A stretch of 64,000 bases of DNA. Source: Pseudovibrio ascidiaceicola. Lineage in GTDB: Bacteria; Pseudomonadota; Alphaproteobacteria; Rhizobiales; Stappiaceae. Under the pieces are notes generated by a model, which saw nothing but the letters and a program-made list of their open reading frames with translations, searched no databases and was not told where the DNA came from. The stretch's first letter is position 1. Every line of letters starts with the position of its first letter. Both the position numbers and the translations under genes were made by a program. Location of the stretch: contig NZ_FOSK01000019.1 in NCBI RefSeq assembly GCF_900114245.1, positions 23,368-87,367 on the forward strand, read 5' to 3'. Positions 26,130 through 34,748 of the stretch are shown piece after piece.

Positions 26130-26627
26130 CTACGGTGTCAGCATTTCCATGCGCTTGTGGAATGCGTTCCAGTTACGGGTGAAGCCGATCAGGGAGTAAT
26201 TGAGAGCCAGCTGCTTCCGGTCACCTGCCTTGCGCACGAGGATCGACATCTTGTCTCCCCGCTTCAGAAAATCCACCACCGTCTGGTTTGCAGTAAAGGC
26301 AGCTTCGCAGCCATCAGGATTGCAGGTGATCAGCTTGGCTTGAATGATCGCGGCTTCGTCAATGCCAATGTTGATGCCACTTGGGATGTGAATACCGAGG
26401 GGTAGCTTCAAAATGCCTGCATACGTGGTGGCGTTGAGTTTGCGAAACGCGATGTTGTTAAACAAGGTTCCGTTTTGAAGCCGGATCTCCGCGTACATCT
26501 GGCATTGTTGTCGGCTGCATTGAACGGACCATTCTTCTTTTGCCTGAGCTGAGGAAGGTGCGAGAACACCCCCGCCATGGAAAACCATGGCGAAGGCAAC
26601 GAAGAAAAATGAAAGAAGTCGGCTCAT
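26130..26627 (-). CDS. IalB-family periplasmic protein (copy 2)
   Basis: A 165-residue paralogue of the protein at 13439-13951. The signal peptide is MSRLLSFFFVAFAMVFHG. The shared blocks are EWSVQC, QMYAEIRLQNG, PLGIHIPSGINIGID, the cysteine pair CNPDGCEAAF and NYSLIGFTRNW. AAGGAGAGG stands just before ATG 26627. It begins 18 bases after the stop of the second YadA-like gene, in the same order and strand as the first pair. A periplasmic role linked to the adhesin is inferred. Confidence 0.86.
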   Translation of the reverse strand: MSRLLSFFFVAFAMVFHGGGVLAPSSAQAKEEWSVQCSRQQCQMYAEIRLQNGTLFNNIAFRKLNATTYAGILKLPLGIHIPSGINIGIDEAAIIQAKLITCNPDGCEAAFTANQTVVDFLKRGDKMSILVRKAGDRKQLALNYSLIGFTRNWNAFHKRMEMLTP

Positions 26628-26645
26628 GTGCCTCTCCTTGAAAAC

Positions 26646-27851
26646 TTAGAATGAGAAACCGAGACCCGCGCCAGCGGCGACGTTGTCGTCAAAGTCGGTT
26701 GCGACGGAGGCGGTGATCGCCATGTTGTCCATTGGCATGAAGGCAGCTTTCATAGAACCTGCAGACTTGCCTTTGAAGTGACCGAAACCACCGGATAGAG
26801 ACAGGCCGTTGTAACCGCCCTGAATGATCGGTGCGTTGGCAATTGCGATTGCCATGGCAACACCGGACTGCAGCTCATCAACGTCCTCTTCCAATGAAAC
26901 GATGCGGGAGCTGTTGTCAGAAATAGCTGCGCTGTTGGCAGTAATACGCTCAGCATTGCTGTTGACTGCTGCCACAACACTGTTACGGGCTGTGCCAGTA
27001 AAGGTAGAGTTCAGATCAGCCAGAGAGCCAACCTTCTCGTTCAGCTTAGTCACAGCCGAAACGACGGTGGTATCTGCCGGAGTTGGTGCCTGCAGATCGC
27101 TTGGCAGTGTGCTGATGTCGCCAATCTTAGCATCTACCGCGTTGAAGGATGCCAGAATGCCATTCGCCAGACCTTCGCCGCTTTCCAATGCCTGAGCCGT
27201 TGCGCGGCCAGATGCATTGGCGCCATTGGCCGTGGTGAAGGTGCTGTAGTTCTCGTGTGGCAACTGCTCCGCCGCGTAGTTGTCTACTGCAGTATCAAGC
27301 GTACCCAGGTCTGCCGCCATATTTGCAGGCAGAGCGCCGCTCGTGAAATCACCCGCCACTGGATCTGTTGGAGCATCCATGGTGATCTCTTCGCCAGCAG
27401 CTGCTTTTGCCTCAACGTGGTCCAGATAGGCTTTCCACTCGGTTTTGGCTGTTGTGCCATCTTTGAGCGCAGCCTCAATATCGCGGACTTCCTCCAAAGG
27501 CGTGCCTGTGTTGTTCTTCAGCGGATCTTTAACACCATCAGAGATTGCCGCAGGTGCTGTTGTCTGCACTGTTCCAAACAGGGTCTGAAAGTCGGAAATA
27601 GTTTGGCTGTTACTAGCAATATCTGCAGCGTTACCTTTGATTTCATTTGCGAAAATGCGATCAACGTCTGCGCTGTCGGCAATGCCGGTTAGCGATGCCT
27701 CATCAAAAGCTGTTGTAGCGTTGTCTGACGAGCCTGTGTAATGAGTGACCACATTGCTGCCATCTGTGGTGATAGTAATTGTGCCTGCGTGTGCCATGCC
27801 TGCACTCGCCAGCAAGGCGACCAAAGCACATGAATATTTGAGATGAGTCAT
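26646..27851 (-). CDS. YadA-like trimeric autotransporter/adhesin (copy 2)
   Basis: A 401-residue paralogue of the protein at 13966-14934, closest in the anchor: SGGFGHFKGK, NMA-TASVATDF and GAGLGFSF are common to both. The signal peptide (cleavage after AHA) is followed by a longer passenger of about 270 residues that lacks the regular repeats of copy 1 and has only two or three NSAAISDNSSRI-type stalk segments before the anchor. The anchor should form a trimeric outer-membrane barrel. It is cotranscribed with IalB copy 2. AGGG precedes ATG 27851 and a long upstream region precedes it. Confidence 0.82.
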   Translation of the reverse strand: MTHLKYSCALVALLASAGMAHAGTITITTDGSNVVTHYTGSSDNATTAFDEASLTGIADSADVDRIFANEIKGNAADIASNSQTISDFQTLFGTVQTTAPAAISDGVKDPLKNNTGTPLEEVRDIEAALKDGTTAKTEWKAYLDHVEAKAAAGEEITMDAPTDPVAGDFTSGALPANMAADLGTLDTAVDNYAAEQLPHENYSTFTTANGANASGRATAQALESGEGLANGILASFNAVDAKIGDISTLPSDLQAPTPADTTVVSAVTKLNEKVGSLADLNSTFTGTARNSVVAAVNSNAERITANSAAISDNSSRIVSLEEDVDELQSGVAMAIAIANAPIIQGGYNGLSLSGGFGHFKGKSAGSMKAAFMPMDNMAITASVATDFDDNVAAGAGLGFSF

Positions 27852-28189
27852 AGTATAAACCCTGTTTTAAACAATAGAAACTGAGCTAAATACTGCTGCC
27901 GGGAACTGTGTAATTGGCATGCAGAAATTGTTCTGTCGCATCAGGCGAGCAGTTGTTTGTATGCAATTTGTGTTTGTGTGAAAGAAGCCCGTGATCAATT
28001 GGCTTCATCATGTGCTTACTTATATTCTCTGGGACTCTCGAAGAATATTAGTGAAACTGAGCCCGTAATATTTAAAGGGATTATATTTGAGGAATAAGAA
28101 GCCCGAGATATCTGGGTTTTTATTGGCGTGATCCTGCAGGAATTGTCTGCAGGCCAGTGCGTTCCCTCTTTTCTGGTCCGCCTGAATCT
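27852..28189. other. Gene-free upstream region of the second YadA-like gene
   Basis: No ORF with coding character is seen. Small palindromes occur (CTGCAG repeats around 28132-28152; CCCGAGATATCTGGG near 28101-28115). If the conserved motif at 28190-28210 is part of a promoter, this would be a long mRNA leader. Confidence 0.4.
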
Positions 28190-28210
28190 AGGGGGTATAG
28201 CTGACAATAA
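28190..28210 (-). promoter_or_regulatory. Conserved motif, copy 1 (upstream of YadA-like copy 2)
   Basis: AGGGGGTATAGCTG followed by ACAATAA; 19 of 21 positions agree with the copy at 30561-30581 upstream of fba. On the minus strand it contains CTATAC, which could be a -10 box, but no good -35 was found at either copy, so a shared operator is as likely. Confidence 0.45.
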
Positions 28211-28259
28211 CTAAGGGAAGCAGGTTCGGGTCCCTGGCATTGCGCGTAAAAAGGCAAAT

Positions 28260-28293
28260 AAAAACCCCGCCTCATAAAGAGACGGGGCTTTTT
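28260..28293 (-). terminator. Terminator after fba-pfkB (bidirectional form)
   Basis: CCCCGCCTC and GAGACGGGG form a stem with one mismatch and loop ATAAA, flanked by AAAAA on the left and TTTTT on the right, so it can work on both strands. It lies about 120 bases after the pfkB-type kinase stop. Confidence 0.85.
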
Positions 28294-28409
28294 GAGTGTG
28301 CGAGCGCCACATGAACATGTGCCCTATGTGGGGCCTATTATTATTTTTGTTCGTTCTTATTGTTTTTATTTGGCTCTAAATGGCTTCACCTATGGCAAAG
28401 CCGCTTAGA

Positions 28410-29303
28410 TTAGTCGCTCGCAGGAAAATTTTTCTGCACGTTGTCCAGATCGAGGACGGTTGGCAGAGAGGCCTCGTTGCCGAGGAACTGAATGGCGTGT
28501 GCGGAAGCCGCACGAGCCAGTTTGAAATGGTCTTCCCAGGTTCCCTGAGGGTCCGCCAGGTAGCCGTAAACATAAGCGCCGTGGAAGGTATCACCCGCAC
28601 CGTTGGTGTCGATGACGCGTTCTTTTGGCACTTTCAGAGCTGGCAGACGCTTGATCGGGCACTTGTCTTCGTACCACAGCAGGCCTTTTTCGCCCTGAGT
28701 GACACCGCCGACCTTCACGCCTTTGGCACGCAGGTATTCCAGTGTGTCTTCCGGGGATTTTTCCAGCTGTTCACAGAACAACTCAGAAACGATGGCTACA
28801 TCAATGTAGTCGAGCAGTTCCTCGGTGTTCTCACGAACAGCACCACCATCCAGAGACGTCAGGATGCCATGCTTGCGGCACAACTTTGCGTAATGCAGAG
28901 CAGCGTGTGGGATGTGACCGTCTACGTGCAGCGCCTGGCAACCTGCGAGGTTAAGTTCAGGAACCGGATGCAGGAAGTCATTGTCGCGACAGCGTACGAT
29001 GGCACGTTTGCCGTCCTTAGGCATGATGAAGGAGAGGGAGCTTTCCTTTACCTTAGCGCCGTGGATCGGAATGGAATACTTGGCCGCCATATCGCGGAAC
29101 ATGCGAGACAGCCAGTCGTCTGCCATGGAGCACAGCAGGTCAGGTGAGATGCCCAGCTTTGCGCAGACGAAAGCCGCGGTGACAGCGTTGCCACCAAAGC
29201 TGACAGCGTAATCCTGCGCAATTGCCTTCTCATCACCTTCCGGCATGGTCTCTGACAAAAAGGTCACGTCAATATAGGACTGGCCAATAAATAGCGCTTT
29301 CAT
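28410..29303 (-). CDS. PfkB family carbohydrate kinase
   Basis: A 297-residue ribokinase-fold sugar kinase with an N-terminal FGGNAVTAAF substrate loop and the C-terminal anion-hole/catalytic motif DTNGAGDTFHGAY. The likely reaction is ATP-dependent phosphorylation of a sugar, sugar phosphate or nucleoside. It lies 57 bases after fba on the same strand, so it may phosphorylate a hexose or hexose phosphate that feeds the aldolase; this is an inference. ATG 29303 with GGAG upstream is preferred over the longer frame. Confidence 0.86.
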   Translation of the reverse strand: MKALFIGQSYIDVTFLSETMPEGDEKAIAQDYAVSFGGNAVTAAFVCAKLGISPDLLCSMADDWLSRMFRDMAAKYSIPIHGAKVKESSLSFIMPKDGKRAIVRCRDNDFLHPVPELNLAGCQALHVDGHIPHAALHYAKLCRKHGILTSLDGGAVRENTEELLDYIDVAIVSELFCEQLEKSPEDTLEYLRAKGVKVGGVTQGEKGLLWYEDKCPIKRLPALKVPKERVIDTNGAGDTFHGAYVYGYLADPQGTWEDHFKLARAASAHAIQFLGNEASLPTVLDLDNVQKNFPASD

Positions 29304-29360
29304 CCTGTACTCCATTAAAATCCAGGCCACACCCCCAACGTGTGGCCTGTGAGGTCATTC

Positions 29361-30431
29361 TTACTGCGCCAGGGATTTACCTGTGCTGCGAAGGTCTTCA
29401 AAGGCTTCTGTCAAACGAGTGACAATTCCTTTTTCACCTTCACGCAGCAATTTGCGCGGATCGTAGACCTTCTTATAAGGGACACCGGTCTCTGGGTCGA
29501 TCTGGTGTTTGAACGCATTTGGCGTTTCGAACACATAAGCGCCCGCCTGTTCGGAGAATGCGAACTGGGTATCGGTGTCGATGTTCATTTTGAACACACC
29601 GTAGCCCAGGCTTTCTGCGATTTTTGCTTTTTCAGAGCCGGAACCACCGTGGAACACGAGTGGCAGTGGGTTTTCACCCAGATCGTGGGTTTCGCGAACC
29701 AGTTTCTGGCTTTCACGAAGAATCTCAGGGCGCAGCTTCACGTTGCCTGGTTTGTAAACGCCGTGCACGTTGCCGAAGGATGCTGCCACAGAGAAGTGAC
29801 CCAGTGGGTCGAGGCGGTTGTACGCTTCCAGTACGTCTTCTGGCTGGGTGTACAGTTTCGGGTTGTCAGATCCGATGTCGTCGTCGGAGCCAACGCCGTC
29901 TTCTTCACCACCGGTGCAGCCGAGTTCGATCTCAAGGCTCATCTGCAGTGGAGCCATACGCTTCAGCAGGCGCTCACTTTCAGACAGGTTGTCTTCCAGA
30001 GTTTCCTCGGAAAGGTCCAGCATGTGAGAAGTAAAGAGTGGACGGCCATTTGCACGGAAGTAGTCTTCACCGTGCGAGATAAGAGCTTCCAGCCAAGGCA
30101 CCAGCTTACGGTTTGCGTGGTCTGTGTGGAGCACTACGCAAACACCGTAGTGTTTTGCCAGCAGGTGCACGTGTTGGGCTGCGGAAACCGCGCCAAGAAC
30201 ACGGGCCTGGAAGCTATCCGGCATGGCTGCTCCAGCATAGAACTGTGCGCCGCCGTTTGAGAGCTGTACGATTACGTCGGATTTGTTGGCTGCTGCAGCT
30301 TCGAGCACTGCGTTGATTGAGTTGGAGCCAACTACGTTTACTGCTGGAAGAGCGTACTGCCCTTCACGTGCTGCCTGAATGAGGGTTTTGTATTCTTCGC
30401 CAAAAATGACGCCTGGACGCAGCTTCGTCAC
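29361..30431 (-). CDS. fba: Class II fructose-bisphosphate aldolase
   Basis: A 356-residue zinc-dependent aldolase that splits fructose-1,6-bisphosphate to dihydroxyacetone phosphate and glyceraldehyde-3-phosphate, or does the reverse. Visible motifs are the zinc-site HTDHANRKLV, the ELGCTGGEEDG loop with acidic residues, GNVHGVYKPG and VFHGGSGS. The length matches the long class II (FbaA-like) form. The start is GTG 30431, with AAGG abutting it and GGGAG further up. A 70-base inverted repeat with an inner hairpin lies in its upstream leader. It is cotranscribed with the PfkB kinase. Confidence 0.93.
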   Translation of the reverse strand: MTKLRPGVIFGEEYKTLIQAAREGQYALPAVNVVGSNSINAVLEAAAANKSDVIVQLSNGGAQFYAGAAMPDSFQARVLGAVSAAQHVHLLAKHYGVCVVLHTDHANRKLVPWLEALISHGEDYFRANGRPLFTSHMLDLSEETLEDNLSESERLLKRMAPLQMSLEIELGCTGGEEDGVGSDDDIGSDNPKLYTQPEDVLEAYNRLDPLGHFSVAASFGNVHGVYKPGNVKLRPEILRESQKLVRETHDLGENPLPLVFHGGSGSEKAKIAESLGYGVFKMNIDTDTQFAFSEQAGAYVFETPNAFKHQIDPETGVPYKKVYDPRKLLREGEKGIVTRLTEAFEDLRSTGKSLAQ

Positions 30432-30460
30432 CTTAAAGGTCTCCCGATCGCATGTTGAGT

Positions 30461-30530
30461 GAGTAAAAAGCGAAGCCCGGGAGGAGGGAACGCTGTCTAA
30501 AACAGCAGGGAACGGACTTCGCTTTTACTC
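30461..30530 (-). promoter_or_regulatory. Long stem-loop in the fba leader
   Basis: GAGTAAAAAGCGAAGCCCG (30461-30479) pairs with CGGACTTCGCTTTTACTC (30513-30530) with a one-base bulge and a G-U-type site. The loop carries a second hairpin, GCTGT-ctaaa-ACAGC (30492-30506), flanked by GGGAACG-like repeats. The element ends 30 bases before the GTG start. It may be an attenuator, protein-binding site or RNA-stability structure. Confidence 0.6.
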
Positions 30531-30560
30531 ATGTGGTTCGGTTGTTACGTACCAGCTAAA

Positions 30561-30581
30561 AGGGGGTATAGCTGGCAGTAA
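30561..30581 (-). promoter_or_regulatory. Conserved motif, copy 2 (upstream of fba)
   Basis: AGGGGGTATAGCTG followed by GCAGTAA, nearly identical to 28190-28210. Here CCAGCT (30552-30557) and AGCTGG (30570-30575) also form an inverted repeat. It lies 130 bases before the fba start, upstream of the stem-loop leader. Confidence 0.45.
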
Positions 30582-30592
30582 GGCCCCGAATT

Positions 30593-30619
30593 AGGTTTGC
30601 CGAGGGTGGCGGCAAACCT
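30593..30619. repeat. Inverted repeat upstream of fba
   Basis: AGGTTTGCC and GGCAAACCT are perfect 9-base arms with a 9-base spacer. It could be an operator for the fba promoter. The remainder of the gap to 31017 shows no gene. Confidence 0.4.
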
Positions 30620-31017
30620 TGCAGGTGAAAAACTTTTCACCGGGTGCAAAAAGATTTGAAGGGAAAGTGCATCGAAACGCGTTGGAATGAAATAAGTAGG
30701 AATACGTAGCTGATGCAATCGCACGAAAGCGTGGTTTGACCACGTTATAACGATTTAAAGTTCCCTCAAATGACAAATCACAAACTAACTGAGGGGAACG
30801 TGCGGGTTAGTTGCAATATTATGAGTACCAAAGCGCTTTTGCGAGACATATATCAGTATTACCTCGAGTAATAGGTATTGAACCCCATGACAGATTGTCG
30901 CCGAATATTGTGCGCTTAAGGGGAAAACCCGGGTGATTTTTCGGTTTTGCAGGCATTTTGCCGGGACACTACAGAAAAACCACCCGAATTGACGATTAGG
31001 TCAACTTGGTGAGTCGC

Positions 31018-31785
31018 TTACTTTACTCGTTTAAACGACTCGTATTCTCCGCGTGTCTGCAAAGATAATGTGACAGGGCTGTTAGTTCTGTTGCGCCAGA
31101 ACCAGCCATGGTTGCCATCAAATGCTGCTGTAATCTGTCCTTCATCTTGTGGCACACCGCGCCCTTTCACGTAGGAGATGGAGCGGCCTCCACCATCGCC
31201 GTGTGTGTCGAAGTTCAATGTGCCTCCGTTTGCCGTCCAGCGAAACGCTGCGCTCTTGCCTGCTTTCATCACCAGCTTCACCTCAACACCCTGACCGGGA
31301 TCAAGTTGAATGGTGGTCTGATCGTTTTTGATGGCAGGTGTTGGGGCAACGGGTTGAGGCGCGGGTACCGCAGCAACAGTTTTCGCTGGTGCTACGGCTT
31401 TTGCCTCAACTTGGCGGGACGTGGCAGTCACACGTTCGCGCAACTGCTGTTTCAGCATCACCTCAGCCAGTTTACGTTCAATTTCGTCAACGCGGTTGGT
31501 CAGTTCCGGTGAAGTGGTTGCCACTGGTTGGGTGGAGGTTGTCGATGCAGGAGCTGCAGTCGCAGCTGCATCGGCTGCACTTTCCTCTGCCAGCTGGGTT
31601 TTGATCTCACCCATCTCTGTCAGGCCCAGAATACGGCCCATGCCGGTGGCATCTATTCCGTATTCAGAGGGTAGGATAACTACGACAAGAAGGGCCAAAG
31701 CAGACAACGCTGCGATAATGGTGGAGCGTTTCAGCTGCGCGGAAGTTGGTAGCTCAGAGCGCTTTGGTGGAGTTGTATTATGCAT
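31018..31785 (-). CDS. Transmembrane anchor protein linked to HupE/UreJ
   Basis: A 255-residue protein: a cytoplasmic N-terminus, one membrane helix (STIIAALSALALLVVVIL), the EYGIDATGMGRILGLTEMGEIK segment typical of 'transmembrane anchor' proteins, an Ala/Thr/Pro-rich linker with a short coiled coil (LTNRVDEIERKLAEVM), and a C-terminal periplasmic beta-rich domain (GQGVEVKLVMKAGKSAAFRW, GNHGWFWRN). It starts 11 bases after the HupE/UreJ gene. The pair probably works together in metal transport; the exact role is unknown. Confidence 0.78.
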   Translation of the reverse strand: MHNTTPPKRSELPTSAQLKRSTIIAALSALALLVVVILPSEYGIDATGMGRILGLTEMGEIKTQLAEESAADAAATAAPASTTSTQPVATTSPELTNRVDEIERKLAEVMLKQQLRERVTATSRQVEAKAVAPAKTVAAVPAPQPVAPTPAIKNDQTTIQLDPGQGVEVKLVMKAGKSAAFRWTANGGTLNFDTHGDGGGRSISYVKGRGVPQDEGQITAAFDGNHGWFWRNRTNSPVTLSLQTRGEYESFKRVK

Positions 31786-31796
31786 AGTGCCTCACA

Positions 31797-32522
31797 TTAA
31801 AAAGATAGAATGAGGCCCGTGAGCTGGTATCCTACCAACGCAAAGCCTGCCGTCATCATGGTGGTGTTCAGGGAATAGGCGTAGCGCCAGAAGGTCTGCG
31901 TGCGCCGCCAATAGCCCATGACAATGAGAATGCCGCTCAAGGCCAGTAACTGACCCAGCTCGACGCCCACATTAAAAGCGATGAGGTTGGGCACCAGACC
32001 ATCCGGTGAGATCTCGTATTCGAGGATCTTGGTGGACAGCCCAAAGCCATGAAAGAACCCGAAGACCAGTGTGGTGAGGCGGGTGTTGGGCTGATACTTA
32101 AACCAGACCCGGAAGGCTCCCATATTATCAAGCGCTTTATAGACCACTGAGAAACCAATGATGGCGTCAATGATGTAGGCATTGATGCCAATGTTGAAGT
32201 AGACCCCGAGCAACATCGTGGTGGAGTGACCGATCGCAAACAAGCTCACATAAACGCCGATGTCTTTGGTCTTGTAGAGGAAGAACACGATCCCAAGCAG
32301 GAACAGGATGTGATCGTACCCCGTGACCATGTGCTTGGCCCCCAGATACATGAAGGGGATGATGTTGATCCCGGAGATCTCTTGAATATAGCCCTTGTCA
32401 CCGGTCGCGATGCCATGGGCCGCTGCGGGCAAAGTGAGTGCCAGCAATAGGATGTAGGAAAGCAGCAGCAAACGCGCGGGCGTCCACCGCTCAGCGCCTG
32501 CGCGCTGAAGAGGAAATGTCAT
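31797..32522 (-). CDS. HupE/UreJ family membrane protein
   Basis: A 241-residue protein with a signal-like first helix, a periplasmic loop starting AHGIATGDKGYIQ, and about six membrane helices. The family features are GYDHILFLLGIVFFLY, FAIGHSTTMLLG and FGFFHGFGLSTK, with histidines that bind nickel or another divalent metal. HupE proteins import nickel (or diffuse it in) for hydrogenase or urease; neither enzyme is encoded here. It lies between the His-rich protein gene and the anchor gene. Confidence 0.83.
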   Translation of the reverse strand: MTFPLQRAGAERWTPARLLLLSYILLLALTLPAAAHGIATGDKGYIQEISGINIIPFMYLGAKHMVTGYDHILFLLGIVFFLYKTKDIGVYVSLFAIGHSTTMLLGVYFNIGINAYIIDAIIGFSVVYKALDNMGAFRVWFKYQPNTRLTTLVFGFFHGFGLSTKILEYEISPDGLVPNLIAFNVGVELGQLLALSGILIVMGYWRRTQTFWRYAYSLNTTMMTAGFALVGYQLTGLILSF

Positions 32523-32554
32523 GGAAAATCCAACTGTAGTTTATAGGATTGGCG

Positions 32555-32941
32555 CTACAGAAGGAATGGTCGGGGAGGGCGTTCCAGCCGTGAGGAAAGG
32601 TCAAACCGCAGGTTTTTGACAGGCTGGGCGGCGGGCTTGCCAACCTCAGCGGAAATCAGAAGACGCGTGAAACCCGCTTCAGCGGGAGCTTCGTGAGAAT
32701 GATCAGCAGAATTATGCCCGTGCAGGTGTCCGGAGACTTGCAAGGAATCTTCAAACCCGTCGTGGCTATGGCCTGCTTCTTGTTCATGCGTGTCCGCAAC
32801 CACATGCTGCTGATAGGTGGTTTGCGCCAGTGCTGCCAGGTCATGTGATGGCGTGGAACGGCCCATGACGGAGAACACGAGCATCAAAACGATGCACGTG
32901 AGCAGGGCAGATCTCAGCAATGTCATTAGACGAAACGGCAT
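32555..32941 (-). CDS. His-rich exported protein (possible metal binder)
   Basis: A 128-residue protein with a hydrophobic N-terminal helix (LLTCIVLMLVFSVMG) and a His-rich stretch, HEQEAGHSHDGFED followed by HLHGHNSADHSHE, which would bind Ni, Co, Zn or Cu in the periplasm. ATG 32941 is preferred over TTG 32956. It is the first gene of a three-gene cluster with HupE/UreJ and the anchor protein, 32 bases before HupE. No named family is recognised. Confidence 0.65.
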   Translation of the reverse strand: MPFRLMTLLRSALLTCIVLMLVFSVMGRSTPSHDLAALAQTTYQQHVVADTHEQEAGHSHDGFEDSLQVSGHLHGHNSADHSHEAPAEAGFTRLLISAEVGKPAAQPVKNLRFDLSSRLERPPRPFLL

Positions 32942-33228
32942 GCAGCTGTCGCTCAACTCTCAAACAAGGAATGGCGCTGAATAGTCAGAGGACTATGGCA
33001 ATACCATGGACCTTGGCGAAGAAAAAGACAGGAAACTCAAGTGCCTTGGAAAACCCCAGCCACTGCGATAGCTTACCGCTGTTTCCCGTATTAATCACCT
33101 AACTGACGTTGTATGCATAGGGAGTATTACTGACTCGCGCTTCAGTTCTTGTGTTTGGTGATGATGCAAGAGCGCATGTAGATGAGCGTGCAGGCCCTTC
33201 CTTATCTCTAGACGTCAGCCGGGATCCG

Positions 33229-34737
33229 ATGAGCAAACCTAACATTCTGATATTTATGGTCGATCAGCTGAACGGAACTCTGTTTCCTGATGGCCCGGCT
33301 GATTGGCTCCACGCGCCGAACCTGAAGAAACTGGCGGAGCGCTCGACTCGTTTTAAAAATGCCTACACGGCGTCTCCGCTTTGTGCTCCGGGGCGGGCTT
33401 CGTTTATGTCAGGCCAGTTGCCGAGTGCGACTGGTGTTTATGATAATGCAGCAGAGTTTGCATCCTCCTTACCGACCTACGCGCATCACCTGCGCCGGGC
33501 GGGTTATCAGACTTGTTTGTCGGGTAAGATGCACTTTGTTGGCCCTGATCAGCTTCACGGGTTTGAAGAACGGTTGACCACTGACGTCTATCCGCCTGAT
33601 TTTGGCTGGACGCCAGATTACCGCAAGCCCGGGGAGCGGATTGACTGGTGGTATCACAACATGGGGTCAGTGACTGGATCAGGTACTGCCGAGATCACCA
33701 ATCAGCTGGAATATGATGATGAGGTTGCCTACCACGCCACGCGTAAGGTGTACGATCTGGCGCGGGGCAATGATGAGCGGCCATGGTGCCTGACGGTATC
33801 GTTCACCCATCCCCATGACCCTTATGTGGCACGGAAGAAATACTGGGATCTCTATGAGGACTGTGAGCATCTTCTGCCGCAGGTCCCTGCGATGCCTTAC
33901 GAGGACCATGATGCGCATTCAAAGCGCATCTTTGATGCCAATGACTGGCGCTCCTTTGATATCAAAGAGGAAGATATCCGCCGGTCTCGCCGCGCATATT
34001 TCGCGAATATCTCTTACATTGACGACAAAATCGGCGAGGTCATGACCGCGCTGGAGAGCACGCGGCAAGAGGCGATTATCCTGTTCGTTTCGGATCATGG
34101 CGATATGCTGGGTGAGCGCGGTTTGTGGTTCAAGATGTCGTTCTTCGAAGGGTCAGCGCGTGTGCCGCTAATGATTTCAGCCCCACAAATGGAAGCTAGG
34201 TTGGTCACCACACCCGTCAGCAACATTGATGTGTGCCCGACTTTGTGTGACTTGGCTGGCATCAGTATGGCAGAGGTGATGCCGTGGACCACTGGAGAAA
34301 CGCTGGTTGGACTGGGTCAGGGGGGAACGCGCACTTCTCCCGTTGCGATGGAATATGCTGCAGAAGCTTCTTATGCACCTATGGTGTCACTGCGAGAAGG
34401 CCATTGGAAGTTCAATAAATGCCTGTTGGATGAAGATCAGTTGTTCGATCTGGAAGCTGACCCGCATGAGCTTCACAATCTGGCTCAAAACCCTGAATAT
34501 CAGAGGGTCACAGACGAGTTCCGTACAAAAGCCGCTGCGCGTTGGGATCTGGAGCGTTTTGATGAGGATGTCCGTGCCAGTCAGGCGCGCAGGTGGGTTG
34601 TGTATGAAGCGCTTCGTCAGGGCGGGCACTACCCTTGGGATTACCAGCCCCTGCAAAAAGCATCTGAACGCTACATGCGCAACCACATGGATCTGAATGT
34701 CCTGGAAGAAAGCCAGCGGTATCCGCGGGGGGAATGA
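33229..34737 (+). CDS. betC: Choline sulfatase
   Basis: A 502-residue type I sulfatase with the formylglycine site LCAPGRASFMSG (C52) and metal ligands near the N-terminus (MVDQLNG) and in FVSDHGDMLGERG. The C-terminal stretch RWVVYEALRQGGHYPWDYQP is typical of choline sulfatases, which release choline from choline-O-sulfate for glycine betaine synthesis or as a sulfur and carbon source. No signal peptide is seen, as for cytosolic BetC. ATG 33229 is chosen over the in-frame start at 33151 because it begins with MSKPNIL. A convergent LysR gene ends 11 bases away, the usual neighbour. Confidence 0.9.
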   Translation: MSKPNILIFMVDQLNGTLFPDGPADWLHAPNLKKLAERSTRFKNAYTASPLCAPGRASFMSGQLPSATGVYDNAAEFASSLPTYAHHLRRAGYQTCLSGKMHFVGPDQLHGFEERLTTDVYPPDFGWTPDYRKPGERIDWWYHNMGSVTGSGTAEITNQLEYDDEVAYHATRKVYDLARGNDERPWCLTVSFTHPHDPYVARKKYWDLYEDCEHLLPQVPAMPYEDHDAHSKRIFDANDWRSFDIKEEDIRRSRRAYFANISYIDDKIGEVMTALESTRQEAIILFVSDHGDMLGERGLWFKMSFFEGSARVPLMISAPQMEARLVTTPVSNIDVCPTLCDLAGISMAEVMPWTTGETLVGLGQGGTRTSPVAMEYAAEASYAPMVSLREGHWKFNKCLLDEDQLFDLEADPHELHNLAQNPEYQRVTDEFRTKAAARWDLERFDEDVRASQARRWVVYEALRQGGHYPWDYQPLQKASERYMRNHMDLNVLEESQRYPRGE

Positions 34738-34748
34738 CTTCGGCGCTA

